From NCBI GenBank assembly GCA_012522015.1, contig JAAYLD010000052.1, positions 1-39,913 on the forward strand: DNA of 39,913 bases, given 5' to 3'. The translations under genes and the position numbers were made by a program. Source of the stretch: Clostridiales bacterium (GTDB lineage Bacteria; Bacillota; Clostridia; Oscillospirales; CAG-272). Positions 1 to 8,180 of the stretch are shown in pieces. How positions within the stretch are numbered: the first letter of the stretch is position 1; the number at the start of each line of letters is the position of its first letter. The notes below the pieces were generated by a model, which was not told where the DNA came from, did no database searches, and saw only the letters and a program-made list of their open reading frames with translations.

Positions 1-307
1 TGTCAGAGACAAGAATTTGTGTCCCGCGACGGGCAGTCGGGCTTTTAAAGCTGGCAAACATATAGTAACGGCCGCGGTAGTAGTGTACTTCAGGCGCCCA
101 AAACTGGTGAGTAGCCCAAAAGCCATCGAATTTTTCAAAAACGGACACAGGTTCGCTCCAGTTTTCAAGATCACGGCTTATATAAACATCAAAACCGGAA
201 CATGTATCCCATACTCCAGGCCCGCGTGTGCCATACATATAGTATAAACCTTCATCAGGCACCACCAGCACAAATGGATCGCGGATATTGATTTCGGATG
301 CTTTCAT
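1..307 (-). CDS. Glycoside hydrolase family 43-like protein, N-terminal part (cut by window edge)
   Basis: The minus-strand frame is open from an ATG at 307 to the left edge, giving 102 codons of N-terminus. The start is supported by AAAGGAG at 320-326, about 12 bases upstream. The protein opens with INIRDPFVL, the blade-1 motif holding the catalytic-base Asp of GH43 five-bladed propellers. It then has GLYYMYGTRGPG, a DLENWSEP blade motif and FWAPEVHYYRGRYYMFAS, all typical of the arabinanase/xylosidase clan GH-F. There is no signal peptide, so the enzyme is probably cytoplasmic. It begins 45 bases after the stop of the GH43 lipoprotein gene and is likely co-transcribed with it. The substrate cannot be told from this fragment; the remaining catalytic residues lie outside the window. 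Confidence 0.85.
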   Translation of the reverse strand, partial: MKASEINIRDPFVLVVPDEGLYYMYGTRGPGVWDTCSGFDVYISRDLENWSEPVSVFEKFDGFWATHQFWAPEVHYYRGRYYMFASFKSPTARRGTQILVSD

Positions 308-352
308 ATTGATGTACGGCTCCTTTAAATAATAAAGCAGGAGGGACTATAT

Positions 353-1477
353 TTACTTCTTTATTGGATAGGCTTCAAGCAGAGCGTCATATTCATCTCG
401 AGTGATCGGCAAGACACTTCCATGGCGAGGTTTGAAATTAAACGAATATTCGCCCATGTTTCTGTCAAGCTCAACGAAATGAATAAGATCTTCTGTGTAC
501 TGCATCGTGAAATACCCGCTTGTGTAAGCGTCGGAAATCAAAAGCCAGCCATTAGAATTAAATAGCTTATATATGCTTGAACCTTCAACAGCAAGCCCCG
601 GGCGAGATACTAATATGGAGTCTAATGAGTAACCGCCATCCATTCGTTCAGAAGTCGTTACACGTATGCCGCCTGACGACTCATCCTTAAAATACATATA
701 ATATAAGCCATCTTGATATATAATATCGGCGTCTATTGCAGATTTACCGCCTTTTGGCGCATATAGTAGCGCTGGTTCGGTTGTAAATGTTTTCATATCT
801 ATCGAATAGGCATAGTACATGATAGTAGCCCCGCCGGTTACATTTGAATGAAGCGCGAAATAAATCATATATTCGCCGCGCTCTTCATTCCATATTGCCT
901 GCGGCGCCCATACGCGGTCGGCACCACGTGTTGTTTTACAGGTATTGGCGACTCTTATTACCGTCTCGTCTTCCCATTTTACAAGGTCAGCCGAACGCCA
1001 GCTTATAAGGTTGCGGTTGCTGTTCCAGCCAAGTGAAGATTGCATGTCGGTCGCTATCATGTAAAAATAGCCGTCCTGACCACGGAAAACATACGGGTCG
1101 CGCACGCATTTCGTTCCACTTTTTGAAGTGAGGACAGGTTTACCGCCGTTTAGCGCGGTGAAGTCATAACCATTTTCGCTCACAGCATAAAAAACACGTT
1201 CCTGCGACGGGTTGTTTCCTGTGAAATAAACAAATAAATATGCGTAGTAATCGAGTTCTTTCTCAACTTTTTCGGTTTCAGGTTCTGTTTCAGTTTCGCT
1301 TTGCGTCGAAAACTCCGTGTCGGTCGTAGATTCTTTGCCAGAACCGTTATCAGAACAGCCAGTTACTAAAAGTAGGGTGAGGAACACAATGACAGCAGAT
1401 AGCAGTAAAAACAAGACTTGTGTCCATATTGATTTTTTGACGCATAACTTTGTACTTAAAAGATCTTTTTTTTTCAT
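353..1477 (-). CDS. GH43-like glycoside hydrolase lipoprotein
   Basis: This is a 374-residue predicted surface lipoprotein. It has a Lys-rich N-terminus, a hydrophobic segment at about residues 20-38 and a lipobox LVTGC (lipidated Cys41), then an acidic Ser/Thr/Glu linker (residues 42-75) that spaces the enzyme from the membrane. The catalytic domain is GH43-like: RDPYVF (Asp127, expected base), WAPQAIW in blade 2, SAIDADIIYQDG (Asp249/Asp251, pKa modulator) and LAVEGSSIYK (Glu298, expected acid). All three acidic positions appear present, so activity is plausible, most likely on arabinose- or xylose-containing side chains. The exact substrate is an inference. AGAAAGG lies about 14 bases before the start. 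It leads a short operon with the downstream partial GH43 gene and is divergent from the CotH gene. Confidence 0.85.
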   Translation of the reverse strand: MKKKDLLSTKLCVKKSIWTQVLFLLLSAVIVFLTLLLVTGCSDNGSGKESTTDTEFSTQSETETEPETEKVEKELDYYAYLFVYFTGNNPSQERVFYAVSENGYDFTALNGGKPVLTSKSGTKCVRDPYVFRGQDGYFYMIATDMQSSLGWNSNRNLISWRSADLVKWEDETVIRVANTCKTTRGADRVWAPQAIWNEERGEYMIYFALHSNVTGGATIMYYAYSIDMKTFTTEPALLYAPKGGKSAIDADIIYQDGLYYMYFKDESSGGIRVTTSERMDGGYSLDSILVSRPGLAVEGSSIYKLFNSNGWLLISDAYTSGYFTMQYTEDLIHFVELDRNMGEYSFNFKPRHGSVLPITRDEYDALLEAYPIKK

Positions 1478-1810
1478 TTTTTGTTCTGATGCCTTTCTAT
1501 AATATTTATTTGATTGTTAACTGATAAGTGTTAATGCGACCGCTGGATATTTTATACAATTAACAATGTGTACACATATACACGCATCATATATAAGTAT
1601 ATATTATTTGATTATATTCTTCAATATCTGTATAGGTAAAATAATGTTTTATATCTAAATGAATTTTTGTAAACATTTTCATAATTATGTTACAAATATA
1701 GTATATAGCGTTCATTATTAACAAATAGTTAAATGTTTTAGGCTAATAATTTTATATAATATAATAAACTTGCTTACAAGACAGTTAAAATATACGAAGG
1801 ATTGTATGAT
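1478..1810. promoter_or_regulatory. AT-rich divergent intergenic region between the GH43 lipoprotein and CotH genes
   Basis: No gene is seen in this 333-base stretch. It must hold divergent promoters for the GH43 operon and the CotH gene. TATAAT at 1755-1760 is a candidate -10 box for the plus strand, but no good -35 hexamer sits 16-18 bases upstream. A perfect 10-base palindrome (TGTGTACACA) lies at 1567-1576, and a near-palindrome resembling a CcpA cre site lies at 1668-1681. These are weak pattern matches. Confidence 0.45.
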
Positions 1811-4800
1811 ATGTTCCTCATAAACATCCGGAAATGTAAGACCTCACCTAAAAACAAAAAGCAGCACAGCAGAGCAAAGGCATTTTTATTGCTAATGTCG
1901 CTTTTGCTTTCCCTTGCCGTTCTTTTTTCGCTTTCATCTTGTGGTAACAGTGGTGGTGACACTGATGGCACAAAAACAACGGATGAAGTATCAAGACCAA
2001 CAGACGGACCGGATATAGAAGGGAACAGTGACTCAACTGACGGCGGGACGTCATCAGGCGGGACATCATCAGGTGAAACATCTTCGGATGGAACATCATC
2101 GGGCGGAACATCATCGGGCGGAACATCATCGGGTGAGACATCAACGGATGGAACGTCATCAGGCGGAACATCATCAGGCGGAACATCCGGCGGTAAGACA
2201 GGTGGAGATACAACAAAGGATACCAGTAACAGCGGGAACAAGGATCCGGTTCCCCCTGGTGCAATAGAAATATCAAAGCCGGAGCAGCTTGCTAAAATTG
2301 GAAAGGACAAAAAATATCCTCTTGACGGCGATTATGTGTTGACTGCCAATATTGATCTTTCAGGATATAACAACTGGACACCCATTGGCGGCGCGGCAAA
2401 CGAATCAGGTATCGTGTCGGGGAGCGTATTCAGAGGTACTTTTGATGGCAGAGGACATATAATATCCGGACTTAAAATAAATGCAAAAAGCACAAGAGTT
2501 TCGCATTTCGGTCTTTTCGGTTCAATAGGAAGCGGGAAAAAGAACGATCCGTGCGTTATAAAAAATATTATATTCACAAATGTAAAGATAGAAGTTACAG
2601 GGGGTGCTTTTACCTGCGCTGGAGCTTTAGCCGGTCAAGCAAGCGGATATGTAGAAATTGATAATATAAGTCTTATGTCCGGCTCAATATCGGCTGTCAT
2701 CAGTGATGGCGGTGAAATTCTTGGCGCCGGCGGGCTTATAGGGCAGTGCAGGACTGACACATCAAAAGGTGTTGACAACAAAGGCATATACATAACAAAT
2801 ATTATTAATAACATTACCGTTTATGTCAGCAACGGTGGTAGAAGCACAAAATATTGTAGCGGTATAATAGGAAGAATTCGCGCGTCAAACATAGCTGAGC
2901 TTTCAGATGTAGTCAATATTGCGCATACTACATATGAATCGCAAATGGGTTATGCCATAACATCAGGCGACTCGAAGGCAAGTATCTGCAGACGGGTCTA
3001 CTACCTCACAGGAACCGGCGATGCCTATCAGAATATGGGCACAGCTCTTACAAATGAAAAGCTGACAAGTGGTAATATTAATCTTAGCGATAAGTGGATT
3101 GTTGAAAAAGGCTCGTATCCGCTGCCATCGGCTGTAAATGCTAATAAAGAATTTAATATCCTTGATATGATTATTATCAGCTTTGCAAGCGGAGAAAGCG
3201 CGGAGAGCGTTAAGTCAAACTTTAAGGTTCCAACAAATATTGCAGGTAAACACGTTACTTGGAAAAGCAGCGACACCTCAAAAATTAAGATAAACGGTGA
3301 AAACGCTACCGTATATCAGCCTGATGTAGGTTTTACTGAAGTCACACTAACGGCTTCATGCGACGGCAAAACCCGCACGTTTAAAATTATAGTAAAGTCA
3401 AATGTAACCGGAAGATTTGAAAATAAGACTGCTCAGCCAGGAGATACGCTTACTGTTGTCGGATTCCCGTCAAACTCTACATATACGTGGACGATAAGAA
3501 ATATGAAAACGGGTCAAAAATCGTCGACAACAACTAAGGAACCTAAGCTGAAGCTGACAAGCTCTCATGTTGAATCGCTCATCACCGTTTCAGTCGCCGG
3601 TCATGACGACATATCTATATACTGCAGTAATTTGCCTGTGGTATATATAAATAGTGACACGCCATATAGAAACATATCCAAGGCTTCTTATTCCAAAGCT
3701 GAAATGACAATGCAGGGAACAAATCTATTCAGCGAAAGCCTTTATAATGGTGAGATAAAGATTAAGCTGCGTGGCAACTCTACAGCAGAACGTGATAAGC
3801 GCCCGTTTAAGATTAAGCTTGATAAGAAGGAGAACCTTCTTGGCATCGGCGCCGGAGCAAATAAGCACTGGACTCTTCTTGCGAACGACATCGACCATAC
3901 GCTCATGAGAAACAAGCTCTTATGCGACTTCTCAGGCAGCATAGGAACAGAAGTCTATATGCACAGCGAAAACGTCGTGCTTATTTATAACGGCGAGCAT
4001 TACGGCGTCTACCAGCTTTGTGAGCACGTCCGGATAGGTGAAGCGCGCGTCAATGTATTCGATTGGGAAGAATATGCAGAGGATGCAGCAGAAGCAATAG
4101 CAGATGCGCTGTTAGGCGAAGGAAAGCTCAAGTACAGTGAAGTTAAGTCATTTGTCGATGGCCTTGAAGCTCAAATGTTGACTAATTTTTCATGGATAGA
4201 TACCGGTAAAATCACATATAAAGGCACGACATACGTATTCACCGACTACGGGCTTGATGCCCCGCCAAAAGCAACAGGCGGATTCCTTCTTGAAATGGAC
4301 TTCTACAGCAAGGGTAACGCTACATTAGCGACACTCCCGACAGCTTATTACCAACCTCTATATTTTAATACGCCCAGCACGGAAACTGTTGAGGCAGCGA
4401 ATTCACTAAAAAACACGTCGCTTTATAAAAACGCAAAAAAATACATTCAGACTTTTGAATACGCGCTTCACAGCGATGATTTCTTCTTTGAAAACAGCGA
4501 TGTTCATTACGCAGCGGCATATGACAGTCACAATACCTCATACAAGGTAGTCAATTATACCGACGATGAGCATGACGGATACCATTACAGCCAGCTGTTT
4601 GATATGGATAGCCTCGTCAACAACTTCATATTCTGTGAATTCGCAATGAACTGGGACAGCATGAAGAATAGCTTTTTCCTGTATAAAGATATTGACGGGC
4701 TTGCGAAGATAGGGCCTCAGTGGGATTTTGACTGGGCCTGGGGCAACAGAAATATGTATTGGATAAATACATGGTATCCGACGTCATGGCACACCACAGA

Positions 4801-5464
4801 AAATGCCTTCACCGTTGAGCAGTATTACCAGACGGTACAGTGGAACCGTATGCTGATACGCGACCCTTATTTCTTGACACTTGCGTACGAAAAGTGGCAC
4901 CAGATACGTGGTACGGTGATAGAGGATATCGTAGGTAAGGGTGGTATTATTGAAAAATACTCGGCTTATCTAAAGGATGCGGCAGAGGCAAACGACAAGA
5001 AGTGGAGCTATTCATATTCAGCATACGGCGGTGAGAAGTTCCAAGACGCTCTCAACTCAATGCTTAAATTCATCAACACACGCCTTGCGTGGCTTGATAA
5101 GCAGTTTGAGTCGATTGATACGCTTGTTTCGTCGCTCGGTTATTATGCAACTTCTGATAAACTTGAAATCACAGGCGTCAATACAGGCTCATCGTCGACA
5201 ACTGTCACAGTTACTGTAAATGACAGTGAAATAAAGACAGTTACGTTCCAGATTAACGGAATGACACGAGTAGATGTCACAGTATCTGGCGGGAAAGCGT
5301 CGTATAAGATTGACAATTCACTTTTAAGGGGTGGCGGCGCTCTTAACTGCGTAGAAGTAAAAGCTAAAGATGCAGAAGGGAAGTATATTGTCAATACGGC
5401 AAAATCAAAACCCGGAAACTGTAATGTTATACACGGTGATTTCGTTTCATTTAGCTTAAATTAA
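1811..5464 (+). CDS. CotH-kinase family surface lipoprotein with GLUG/Ig-like N-terminal region and nested repeat linker
   Basis: A 1,217-residue lipoprotein. The ATG at 1811 is chosen because GAAGGA (1796-1801) lies 9 bases upstream, while the upstream in-frame TTG at 1802 would touch it. Order of parts: signal with lipobox LSSC (about residues 42-45); a (GGTSS)n linker; a GLUG-like repeat region (GTFDGRGHIISGL, FGLFGS); a bacterial Ig-like domain (HVTWKSSDTSKI); a second beta domain; the CotH domain from about residue 600; and a C-terminal beta-rich domain. CotH hallmarks are IKLRGNST, KRPFKIKL, HWTLLAND, LMRNKL, YGVYQLCEHVRIG and the metal-binding IGPQWDFDWAWGN. CotH proteins are atypical protein kinases (B. 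subtilis spore-coat CotH), but in gut Clostridia many are exported and their substrates are unknown. It sits between GH43 genes, which suggests a role at a surface glycan. A strong terminator follows. Confidence 0.92.
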   Translation: MFLINIRKCKTSPKNKKQHSRAKAFLLLMSLLLSLAVLFSLSSCGNSGGDTDGTKTTDEVSRPTDGPDIEGNSDSTDGGTSSGGTSSGETSSDGTSSGGTSSGGTSSGETSTDGTSSGGTSSGGTSGGKTGGDTTKDTSNSGNKDPVPPGAIEISKPEQLAKIGKDKKYPLDGDYVLTANIDLSGYNNWTPIGGAANESGIVSGSVFRGTFDGRGHIISGLKINAKSTRVSHFGLFGSIGSGKKNDPCVIKNIIFTNVKIEVTGGAFTCAGALAGQASGYVEIDNISLMSGSISAVISDGGEILGAGGLIGQCRTDTSKGVDNKGIYITNIINNITVYVSNGGRSTKYCSGIIGRIRASNIAELSDVVNIAHTTYESQMGYAITSGDSKASICRRVYYLTGTGDAYQNMGTALTNEKLTSGNINLSDKWIVEKGSYPLPSAVNANKEFNILDMIIISFASGESAESVKSNFKVPTNIAGKHVTWKSSDTSKIKINGENATVYQPDVGFTEVTLTASCDGKTRTFKIIVKSNVTGRFENKTAQPGDTLTVVGFPSNSTYTWTIRNMKTGQKSSTTTKEPKLKLTSSHVESLITVSVAGHDDISIYCSNLPVVYINSDTPYRNISKASYSKAEMTMQGTNLFSESLYNGEIKIKLRGNSTAERDKRPFKIKLDKKENLLGIGAGANKHWTLLANDIDHTLMRNKLLCDFSGSIGTEVYMHSENVVLIYNGEHYGVYQLCEHVRIGEARVNVFDWEEYAEDAAEAIADALLGEGKLKYSEVKSFVDGLEAQMLTNFSWIDTGKITYKGTTYVFTDYGLDAPPKATGGFLLEMDFYSKGNATLATLPTAYYQPLYFNTPSTETVEAANSLKNTSLYKNAKKYIQTFEYALHSDDFFFENSDVHYAAAYDSHNTSYKVVNYTDDEHDGYHYSQLFDMDSLVNNFIFCEFAMNWDSMKNSFFLYKDIDGLAKIGPQWDFDWAWGNRNMYWINTWYPTSWHTTENAFTVEQYYQTVQWNRMLIRDPYFLTLAYEKWHQIRGTVIEDIVGKGGIIEKYSAYLKDAAEANDKKWSYSYSAYGGEKFQDALNSMLKFINTRLAWLDKQFESIDTLVSSLGYYATSDKLEITGVNTGSSSTTVTVTVNDSEIKTVTFQINGMTRVDVTVSGGKASYKIDNSLLRGGGALNCVEVKAKDAEGKYIVNTAKSKPGNCNVIHGDFVSFSLN
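2042..2191 (+). repeat. Tandem 15-bp coding repeat with 60-bp higher-order period
   Basis: Ten imperfect 15-base units encode GGTSS, GETSS or DGTSS pentapeptides. The order is GGTSS-GGTSS-GETSS-DGTSS, repeated as GGTSS-GGTSS-GETST-DGTSS, then a decaying third round (GGTSS-GGTSG-GKTGG-DTT). The array is therefore a 60-base superunit built from four 15-base units. It forms a flexible, probably O-glycosylatable stalk right after the lipidated cysteine of the CotH protein. Such an array can change length by slippage. Confidence 0.9.
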
Positions 5465-5473
5465 ACCAACAAT

Positions 5474-5516
5474 AAAGCCGCGTGCTTTACTTGAAAAGCA
5501 CGTGGCTTATTATTTT
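5474..5516 (+). terminator. Rho-independent terminator after the CotH gene
   Basis: The arms AAGCCGCGTGCTTT and AAAGCACGTGGCTT pair with one G-T wobble and are followed by ATTATTTTA. The hairpin starts about 10 bases after the CotH stop codon. Confidence 0.85.
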
Positions 5517-5629
5517 ACCGGTATACTATTTTAATATGCTTACAGTGATATTTTCTGTTTATATTGAAGTAATGGTATTTATGTGATATATTTAAGCCAT
5601 GTGGTATTATTTTATTTTAGGCTAGGGAA

Positions 5630-6502
5630 ATGATTATCAAAAACCCAAATATGTCGGATATACCCGGCAATATTCGCGACCCTATGATAACTCGTTATGG
5701 CGACAGATATTATCTTGTCGCAACATCCCCCGCATTTTGGAGCGGTTACAACCCCGGCGTGCGTCTTTGGTCTTCAGACGACTTTGTAAACTGGCGTTTT
5801 GAGAGCACGATTATATCCGCTGATACGATCAAGGAGGGATGTCATTGCAAAAACCGTTTTTGGGCGCCTGAGCTTTTCATTTATGACGGGAAGTTTTACT
5901 GCACAGTCAACGCACGCGACGATGCGTGCGGAATTGACCTTCACGTTTATCTTGCAGAAGCCGATGAAATAACAGGGCCATACAGACTTTTTGATGAGCC
6001 TGTTATTGACCGCAACTTTAATGATGCAAACCTGTTTGCAGACGACGACGGAACCGTTTATATGACAGCATCTTGGAATGATCTTTATATTATGAAAATC
6101 GATCTTAAAAAAGGGAAGGTAATCTCGGAGCCGCGTGTAATTGCATCTCCCGGCAAACCCGGTGAATGGGATCACGGACGCTTTATTGAAGGATCATTCC
6201 TCGTAAAGCGCGGTGGAAAATATTACTTATGGTATTCCACCCCCAGCCGCGGTTATGAAATGGGGATGTATGTTGCGGACTCAATCGATGGGGAGTTCCG
6301 CAGATATTGCGATGGGCCTATTTTGACAGGGCTTGGAACTGATATACCCATAGCAGGGCATAACGGCTGTTTCACACTTGCCGACGGGCGAGACGCTATA
6401 TCTTTCCACGGTCATGCAAGAGGACAGCCTGAGCGCCTTTGTATCGACATTGTCACATATCCGATGGAGCCACGTAAGATTTCAATGGAAATTGAAATAT
6501 AA
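5630..6502 (+). CDS. Glycoside hydrolase family 43 protein (cytoplasmic, arabinofuranosidase/xylosidase type)
   Basis: A 290-residue GH43 five-bladed propeller without a signal peptide. The catalytic triad can be read: NIRDPM (Asp17, base), NDANLFADDDG (Asp132, pKa modulator) and RFIEGSF (Glu187, acid). FWAPELFIYDGKFYC and YYLWYSTPSRGYEMGMY are further blade motifs. The length matches single-domain GH43 enzymes that act on small arabino- or xylo-oligosaccharides after uptake; the precise substrate is not readable. The ATG at 5630 follows AGGCTAGGGA. It lies downstream of the CotH terminator, so it needs its own promoter in 5517-5629, where I see no clear -35/-10 pair. It shares the blade motifs of the two minus-strand GH43 proteins, so the locus has three related enzymes. 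Confidence 0.88.
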   Translation: MIIKNPNMSDIPGNIRDPMITRYGDRYYLVATSPAFWSGYNPGVRLWSSDDFVNWRFESTIISADTIKEGCHCKNRFWAPELFIYDGKFYCTVNARDDACGIDLHVYLAEADEITGPYRLFDEPVIDRNFNDANLFADDDGTVYMTASWNDLYIMKIDLKKGKVISEPRVIASPGKPGEWDHGRFIEGSFLVKRGGKYYLWYSTPSRGYEMGMYVADSIDGEFRRYCDGPILTGLGTDIPIAGHNGCFTLADGRDAISFHGHARGQPERLCIDIVTYPMEPRKISMEIEI

Positions 6503-6522
6503 CATATAATAGCATAGTAAAA

Positions 6523-6549
6523 AAGAGCAGTTCGTAATGAGCTGCTCTT
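6523..6549. terminator. Bidirectional terminator between the GH43 and rnhA genes
   Basis: An 8-base perfect stem (AAGAGCAG / CTGCTCTT) is preceded by AAAA and followed by CTTTTA. It can end the plus-strand GH43 transcript and the minus-strand rnhA transcript, which converge here. Confidence 0.8.
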
Positions 6550-6568
6550 CTTTTATGTAACACATAAT

Positions 6569-7009
6569 TTAAGGCGTAAATTTAGCTGCTTCAGACTGGG
6601 CAATCCCGTCGCATCGTTCGTTATATGGATGACCGATGTGTCCTCTCACCCACTTATAATGCATATCGTGGCGCTCAACAAGTTCAAGACACCGCTCCCA
6701 CAGGTCGGGATTAAGTGCTGGTGAATTATCACTGCGGCGCCAACCATTCCGCTTCCAAGACTGCGCCCAGCCAAGTGATAATGCATCTATAACGTATTTT
6801 GAGTCTGACATGAGTTTAACAGAGCAGGGCTCACGAAGCGCCTCTAACGCGCTTATAACGGCCGTCAGCTCCATTCTATTGTTTGTAGTTTCTGCCTCGC
6901 CTCCGGATAAGACGCGCTCATGCTCGCCATAAACGAGTATGGCGCACCACCCACCAGGCCCGGGATTCTTTTTACAGGAGCCGTCCGTATATATATAAAC
7001 TTCTTTCAT
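6569..7009 (-). CDS. rnhA: Ribonuclease HI
   Basis: A 146-residue RNase HI that cleaves RNA in RNA-DNA hybrids (R-loops, Okazaki primers). Every signature is present: YTDGSCKKNPGPGGW (first Asp), TTNNRMEL (Glu), LMSDSKYVIDAL (second Asp) and WVRGHIGHPYNERCD (flexible His loop and last Asp), the DEDD set. Length is normal for a bacterial type I enzyme without an N-terminal hybrid-binding domain. I start at the ATG at 7009; a GTG one codon upstream (7012) is equally possible because neither has a clear Shine-Dalgarno. It follows the flavodoxin-like gene by about 65 bases on the same strand and is probably co-transcribed with it. Confidence 0.95.
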   Translation of the reverse strand: MKEVYIYTDGSCKKNPGPGGWCAILVYGEHERVLSGGEAETTNNRMELTAVISALEALREPCSVKLMSDSKYVIDALSLGWAQSWKRNGWRRSDNSPALNPDLWERCLELVERHDMHYKWVRGHIGHPYNERCDGIAQSEAAKFTP

Positions 7010-7076
7010 CACTGTTGTTATTTTATATTTCGTTATACGTTTGTTATTATAAGACGCATGTAAGATTTAATGATTG

Positions 7077-7502
7077 TTATTTTATCGACGCCATTATTCC
7101 TTCGAGCCAGTTAACAATATTTTTACGCTGATCTATTGTGATTCTACCGGTAAGCGTTAAAAGACTGCCGCCATTGACGAAATAATAATCTTCAATAACA
7201 TTAGCTCCCGCATTCTTTACGTATTCAATGACATCTTTCATTGACTGCGTAAGTTCATTTGTCTTTGAGTCGAAGACAAAGGCAACGTTAAATGTACGCT
7301 CCTTTGTAAGCTCAGTTGCAAATCTTCTGACTCTATCGTCAATTTTTTGCCCAAGGGTAAGCACAAGAACAACAAGACGCTCTCTGTCACATGGGAAAGC
7401 CGGAGGTATTTTATCCGCACTTATATTCTGGCTTCTGGCAAGAGCATCGGCATACGTAAACATCCTCTTTTTTGACGAGGAATACATAACACGCATTTTC
7501 AT
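7077..7502 (-). CDS. Small flavodoxin-fold-like protein, function unknown
   Basis: A 141-residue soluble protein that I do not recognise as a named family. It begins with a beta strand ending in a Ser-rich loop (RVMYSSSKKR) where flavodoxins have their phosphate loop, and a second strand with a loop (VVLVLTLGQK) follows. The alternating strand/helix pattern and length fit a flavodoxin-like fold. The FMN loop lacks the usual TGNT-type residues, so flavin binding is uncertain. The ATG at 7502 is preferred, with GCGAGG about 11 bases upstream; a TTG two codons earlier is possible. An extended -10 promoter lies at 7560-7568, and rnhA follows downstream. Confidence 0.65.
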   Translation of the reverse strand: MKMRVMYSSSKKRMFTYADALARSQNISADKIPPAFPCDRERLVVLVLTLGQKIDDRVRRFATELTKERTFNVAFVFDSKTNELTQSMKDVIEYVKNAGANVIEDYYFVNGGSLLTLTGRITIDQRKNIVNWLEGIMASIK

Positions 7503-7559
7503 ATTCAAAAAAACCTCGCTTGCTGTTTTTTTTTATATCTATTTATGCTCTATTCATGT

Positions 7560-7568
7560 ATTATAACA
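7560..7568 (-). promoter_or_regulatory. Extended -10 promoter for the flavodoxin-like gene and rnhA
   Basis: Read on the minus strand the sequence is TGTTATAAT: a perfect TATAAT preceded by the TG extension. It lies about 58 bases before the start codon. The -35 region is poor, as is often the case with extended -10 promoters. Confidence 0.6.
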
Positions 7569-7709
7569 CATAATATCCCTAATTTGTAGTATAGCGCAAA
7601 AAATATATTAGATATTAGCTACATTTTTTCGGTTTGCTTTATTATATATAACGGTTAGTCTCAAAACGTTTCATGAAATTATCTTGGCTTGATATTAAAA
7701 AACAATATT

Positions 7710-7749
7710 TATTCATAACGGCAGCCTATATAGGCTGCCGTTATGAATA
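7710..7749 (-). terminator. Terminator of tRNA-Lys (20-bp perfect inverted repeat)
   Basis: A perfect 40-base palindromic hairpin with a GGCAGCC core lies 5 bases beyond the 3' end of the tRNA. On the minus strand it is followed by ATTGTTTTTT, a good terminator tail. Confidence 0.88.
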
Positions 7750-7754
7750 TTATC

Positions 7755-7827
7755 TGACCCATCGGAGACTCGAACTCCGGACCCTTTGATTAAAAGTCAA
7801 ATGCTCTACCATCTGAGCTAATGAGTC
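7755..7827 (-). tRNA. tRNA-Lys (anticodon TTT)
   Basis: A 73-nucleotide cloverleaf on the minus strand. The acceptor stem is GACTCAT/ATGGGTC with one G-T pair and discriminator A. The D arm contains TAGCTCAGATGGTAGAGCA, the anticodon loop is CTTTTAA (TTT), and the T arm is CCGGAGTTCGAGTCTCCG. CCA is not encoded, so it must be added by the CCA-adding enzyme. It stands alone as a single-gene transcript with its own promoter and terminator. Confidence 0.96.
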
Positions 7828-7901
7828 ATATTATTTAATTAATATATTGCCGATCAGTGTCATTTGCATGTTTAGTCGGGGACTTATTTTCGCGCCTATA
7901 T

Positions 7902-7930
7902 ATAATACTACATTGTGATGAAGTTGTCAA
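7902..7930 (-). promoter_or_regulatory. Sigma-A-type promoter of tRNA-Lys
   Basis: Minus strand: TTGACA (7925-7930), a 17-base spacer, then TATTAT (7902-7907). The predicted start near 7895 leaves a leader of about 70 bases before the tRNA. The near-consensus match and ideal spacing suit a stable-RNA promoter. Confidence 0.85.
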
Positions 7931-8180
7931 CAACAGATTTATCAGTAATAGCAAGTTTTTATATGTACAAAGAAAAAGTACGATAGTGTCCATAAAATAT
8001 CATAATTGCCAGCTGCTATTCATATTTATATAACAACTCAACCACATTATGGAACAATCCATAAATGTCATGTATTAAAAGGGAAGAGTACAGTTGCGGA
8101 TGTAAGACAAGAAGAGGATGAGATAATGACAAGCGGTAAAAATGATAAAATACAACACTATTTATTTATGGCGGTATTAT
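7931..8180. other. Intergenic region upstream of spoIIID
   Basis: The stretch between the tRNA promoter and spoIIID holds no gene I can support. The open frame at 8006-8323 is a shadow of spoIIID. A sigma-E promoter would be expected here, but I could not find a convincing pair of boxes. Confidence 0.4.

Noticed and set aside
2042..2191. CRISPR-like direct repeats
   Set aside because: The repeats are contiguous 15-base units without spacers and encode an in-frame Ser/Thr/Gly linker.
1774..2310. Open frames on the minus strand and in other plus frames over the CotH repeat
   Set aside because: They are low-complexity shadows of the 15-base repeat, which keeps all frames free of stops.
7755..7827. 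tRNA-Lys as an integration site
   Set aside because: No integrase, no repeated tRNA 3' end and no foreign-looking genes were found nearby.
8040..8180. Sigma-E promoter for spoIIID
   Set aside because: ATACAAC-like bases are present, but no matching -35 box lies at the right distance, so I do not call it.
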